From assembly GCA_016844285.1 (NCBI GenBank), contig JAENIS010000096.1, forward strand, positions 1-5,208: a DNA stretch of 5,208 nt, in the 5' to 3' direction. Position numbers and translations under genes: made by a program. Below are positions 4,584 to 5,208 of the stretch, piece after piece. Origin of the DNA: Dehalococcoidales bacterium (GTDB lineage: Bacteria; Chloroflexota; Dehalococcoidia; Dehalococcoidales; UBA2162). The notes beneath the pieces were generated by a model, which saw only the letters and a program-made list of their open reading frames with translations, searched no databases and was not told the origin of the DNA. Numbering within the stretch: position 1 is the first letter of the stretch; each line of letters begins with the position of its first letter.

Positions 4584-4883
4584 TTAGATCTCTATTTCAC
4601 GGCTAGCGGGAATTCCCACACTCTCCCAGTCCTGCTTTAGGTTGCGGCAAGCTGCGACGAGCTTTTCCACGAAAGCCTCTGCTTCGGCTTTAGTAGGAAA
4701 ATCTCTGGTGCAGGGGTAAGGCGGGCCAGGAGTGTACTCCAGGCTCCTCACTACAGGTTCATCGCCCTCGATACGCAGAAGAACATACGGTTCATCCGGT
4801 AGTGTCTCTACGGAGAATATTCCCATAATCTTATAGCCTGTCGCACCACCCGCCACCATTTTGAACTGCGTCTTGACTTTCAC
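4584..4883 (-). CDS. Small protein of unknown function upstream of the isochorismatase-fold gene
   Basis: I do not recognise this 99-residue protein. It has no signal peptide or membrane segment. The first half looks like beta strands (YKIMGIFSVE, PYVLLRIEGD), then a Pro-rich turn PGPPYPCTRDFPT (52-64), then an amphipathic helix KAEAEAFVEKLVAACRNLK (65-83), giving a small alpha/beta fold with two cysteines. The start is a GTG at 4883, supported by AAAGGGGGGA on the minus strand with 8 bases between the G run and the codon. The first in-frame ATG (codon 9) has no such site. It lies 39 bases before the isochorismatase-fold gene on the same strand behind a shared promoter, so the two are probably one transcript and may be functionally linked. 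The wording of the protein suggests a conserved hypothetical rather than a chance frame. Confidence 0.7.
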   Translation of the reverse strand: MKVKTQFKMVAGGATGYKIMGIFSVETLPDEPYVLLRIEGDEPVVRSLEYTPGPPYPCTRDFPTKAEAEAFVEKLVAACRNLKQDWESVGIPASREIEI

Positions 4884-4952
4884 TTCCTCTTCCCCCCTTT
4901 GAGCCGCAAAGTCGCCTTTTCGTCCAAGCGCCCGTTATCCCGGGTTGACCCC

Positions 4953-4980
4953 ATTATATACCGTGCTCCTGCAAGTGCAA
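4953..4980 (-). promoter_or_regulatory. sigma70-like promoter for the leftward two-gene unit
   Basis: On the minus strand TTGCAC (4975-4980) and a perfect TATAAT (4953-4958, within TATATAAT) are 16 bases apart. Transcription would start near 4946, about 63 bases before the GTG at 4883. The -35 matches only the TTG core, but position and strand fit the gene pair well. Confidence 0.5.
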
Positions 4981-5138
4981 CTAATCACAAGGCAAGAGTC
5001 AGGATGGCTTAACAAAACATATAAATGTTACCCGACGCAAAGCTCACAGGAAGAAGAGTTAGAGGATGCAGGCACGGTCTCCCCTGGAAACGGCTGACAC
5101 GCTCGGGGCCAAGATGGAGGAACCGGTAAGGGGGTTTC

Positions 5139-5203
5139 TATGGGTGTTACGCGGTTATATGGGATGGGCGGTTTGTATGGGATCGATCATGCCTGGTCCC
5201 ATA
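5139..5203 (+). repeat. TATGGG direct copies plus one inverted copy at the right edge
   Basis: TATGGG occurs at 5139-5144, 5158-5163 and 5176-5181, with spacings of 19 and 18 bases. The inverted form CCCATA is at 5198-5203. The last pair extends to a 7-bp perfect inverted repeat, TATGGGA 5176-5182 with TCCCATA 5197-5203. Two of the direct copies lie in phase in the possible gene starting at 5140, where they encode Tyr-Gly, so they may be only a coding repeat. Confidence 0.35.
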
Positions 5204-5208
5204 TGATC
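5140..5208 (+). CDS. Possible start of a rightward gene leaving the window
   Basis: An ATG at 5140 follows AAGGGGG (5128-5134) at a spacing of five bases and opens a frame that reaches the window end, giving 23 residues beginning MGVTRLYGMGGLYG. Nothing in so short a piece identifies a family. It is divergent from the leftward pair, with 256 bases between. A competing frame from ATG 5066 (46 codons, stop at 5204-5206) has a poorly placed ribosome-binding site and would overlap it; I favour the 5140 start because of the better site. Confidence 0.35.
   Translation, partial: MGVTRLYGMGGLYGIDHAWSHMI

Noticed and set aside
5016..5029. AACAT-ATAA-ATGTT inverted repeat and TATAAA at 5020-5025 as operator and promoter of the right-hand gene
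   Set aside because: Five-base AT-rich arms and no acceptable -35; likely chance in AT-rich intergenic DNA.

Overview
This is a bacterial accessory window of roughly mid-50s percent G+C by eye. No rRNA, tRNA, CRISPR array or clear taxonomic marker is present. The gene mix (IS110-type transposase, DUF4177-like protein, secreted alkaline-phosphatase-superfamily enzyme with a Pro/Ala/Ser linker, isochorismatase-fold protein) would fit an environmental Gram-positive-like or Chloroflexota-like bacterium, but that is only a guess.

Layout: (1) The left edge carries two leftward genes, a TPR protein running off the window (1-217) and a 65-residue DUF4177-like protein (334-531). (2) About 550-2300 is one IS110/IS1111-family insertion sequence: a 421-residue DEDD plus Tnp_20 transposase (779-2044) with non-coding flanks on both sides. 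Its exact ends cannot be read from a single copy. (3) 2149-2577 is a gene-free stretch with a good sigma70-like promoter (-10 at 2351-2356), a C9 tract with a hairpin, and a second TATAAT box close to the next gene. (4) 2578-3690 is a secreted, probably lipid-anchored, two-metal phosphodiesterase/alkaline-phosphatase-superfamily enzyme. It is followed in the same frame by a 62-codon coding-like remnant (3691-3879). (5) A leftward pair follows: a 99-residue unknown protein (4584-4883), then an isochorismatase-fold protein (3918-4544) whose usual catalytic Cys is Gly. A promoter precedes them at 4953-4980. (6) A divergent rightward reading frame may begin at 5140 and leaves the window.

The most interesting material is the non-coding DNA around the transposase. 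IS110-family elements are known to use a structured guide RNA (bridge RNA or seekRNA) encoded in a flank, upstream in the IS110 group and downstream in the IS1111 group. Here both flanks hold structure. Downstream, 2062-2148 can fold into a compact three-way junction closed by a 13-position stem with one mismatch. Upstream, a perfect 9-bp inverted repeat (710-718 with 766-774) covers the transposase ribosome-binding site, alongside competing smaller stems and a 10-bp direct repeat. I see these pairings directly; their roles as guide RNA or translational switch are inferred.
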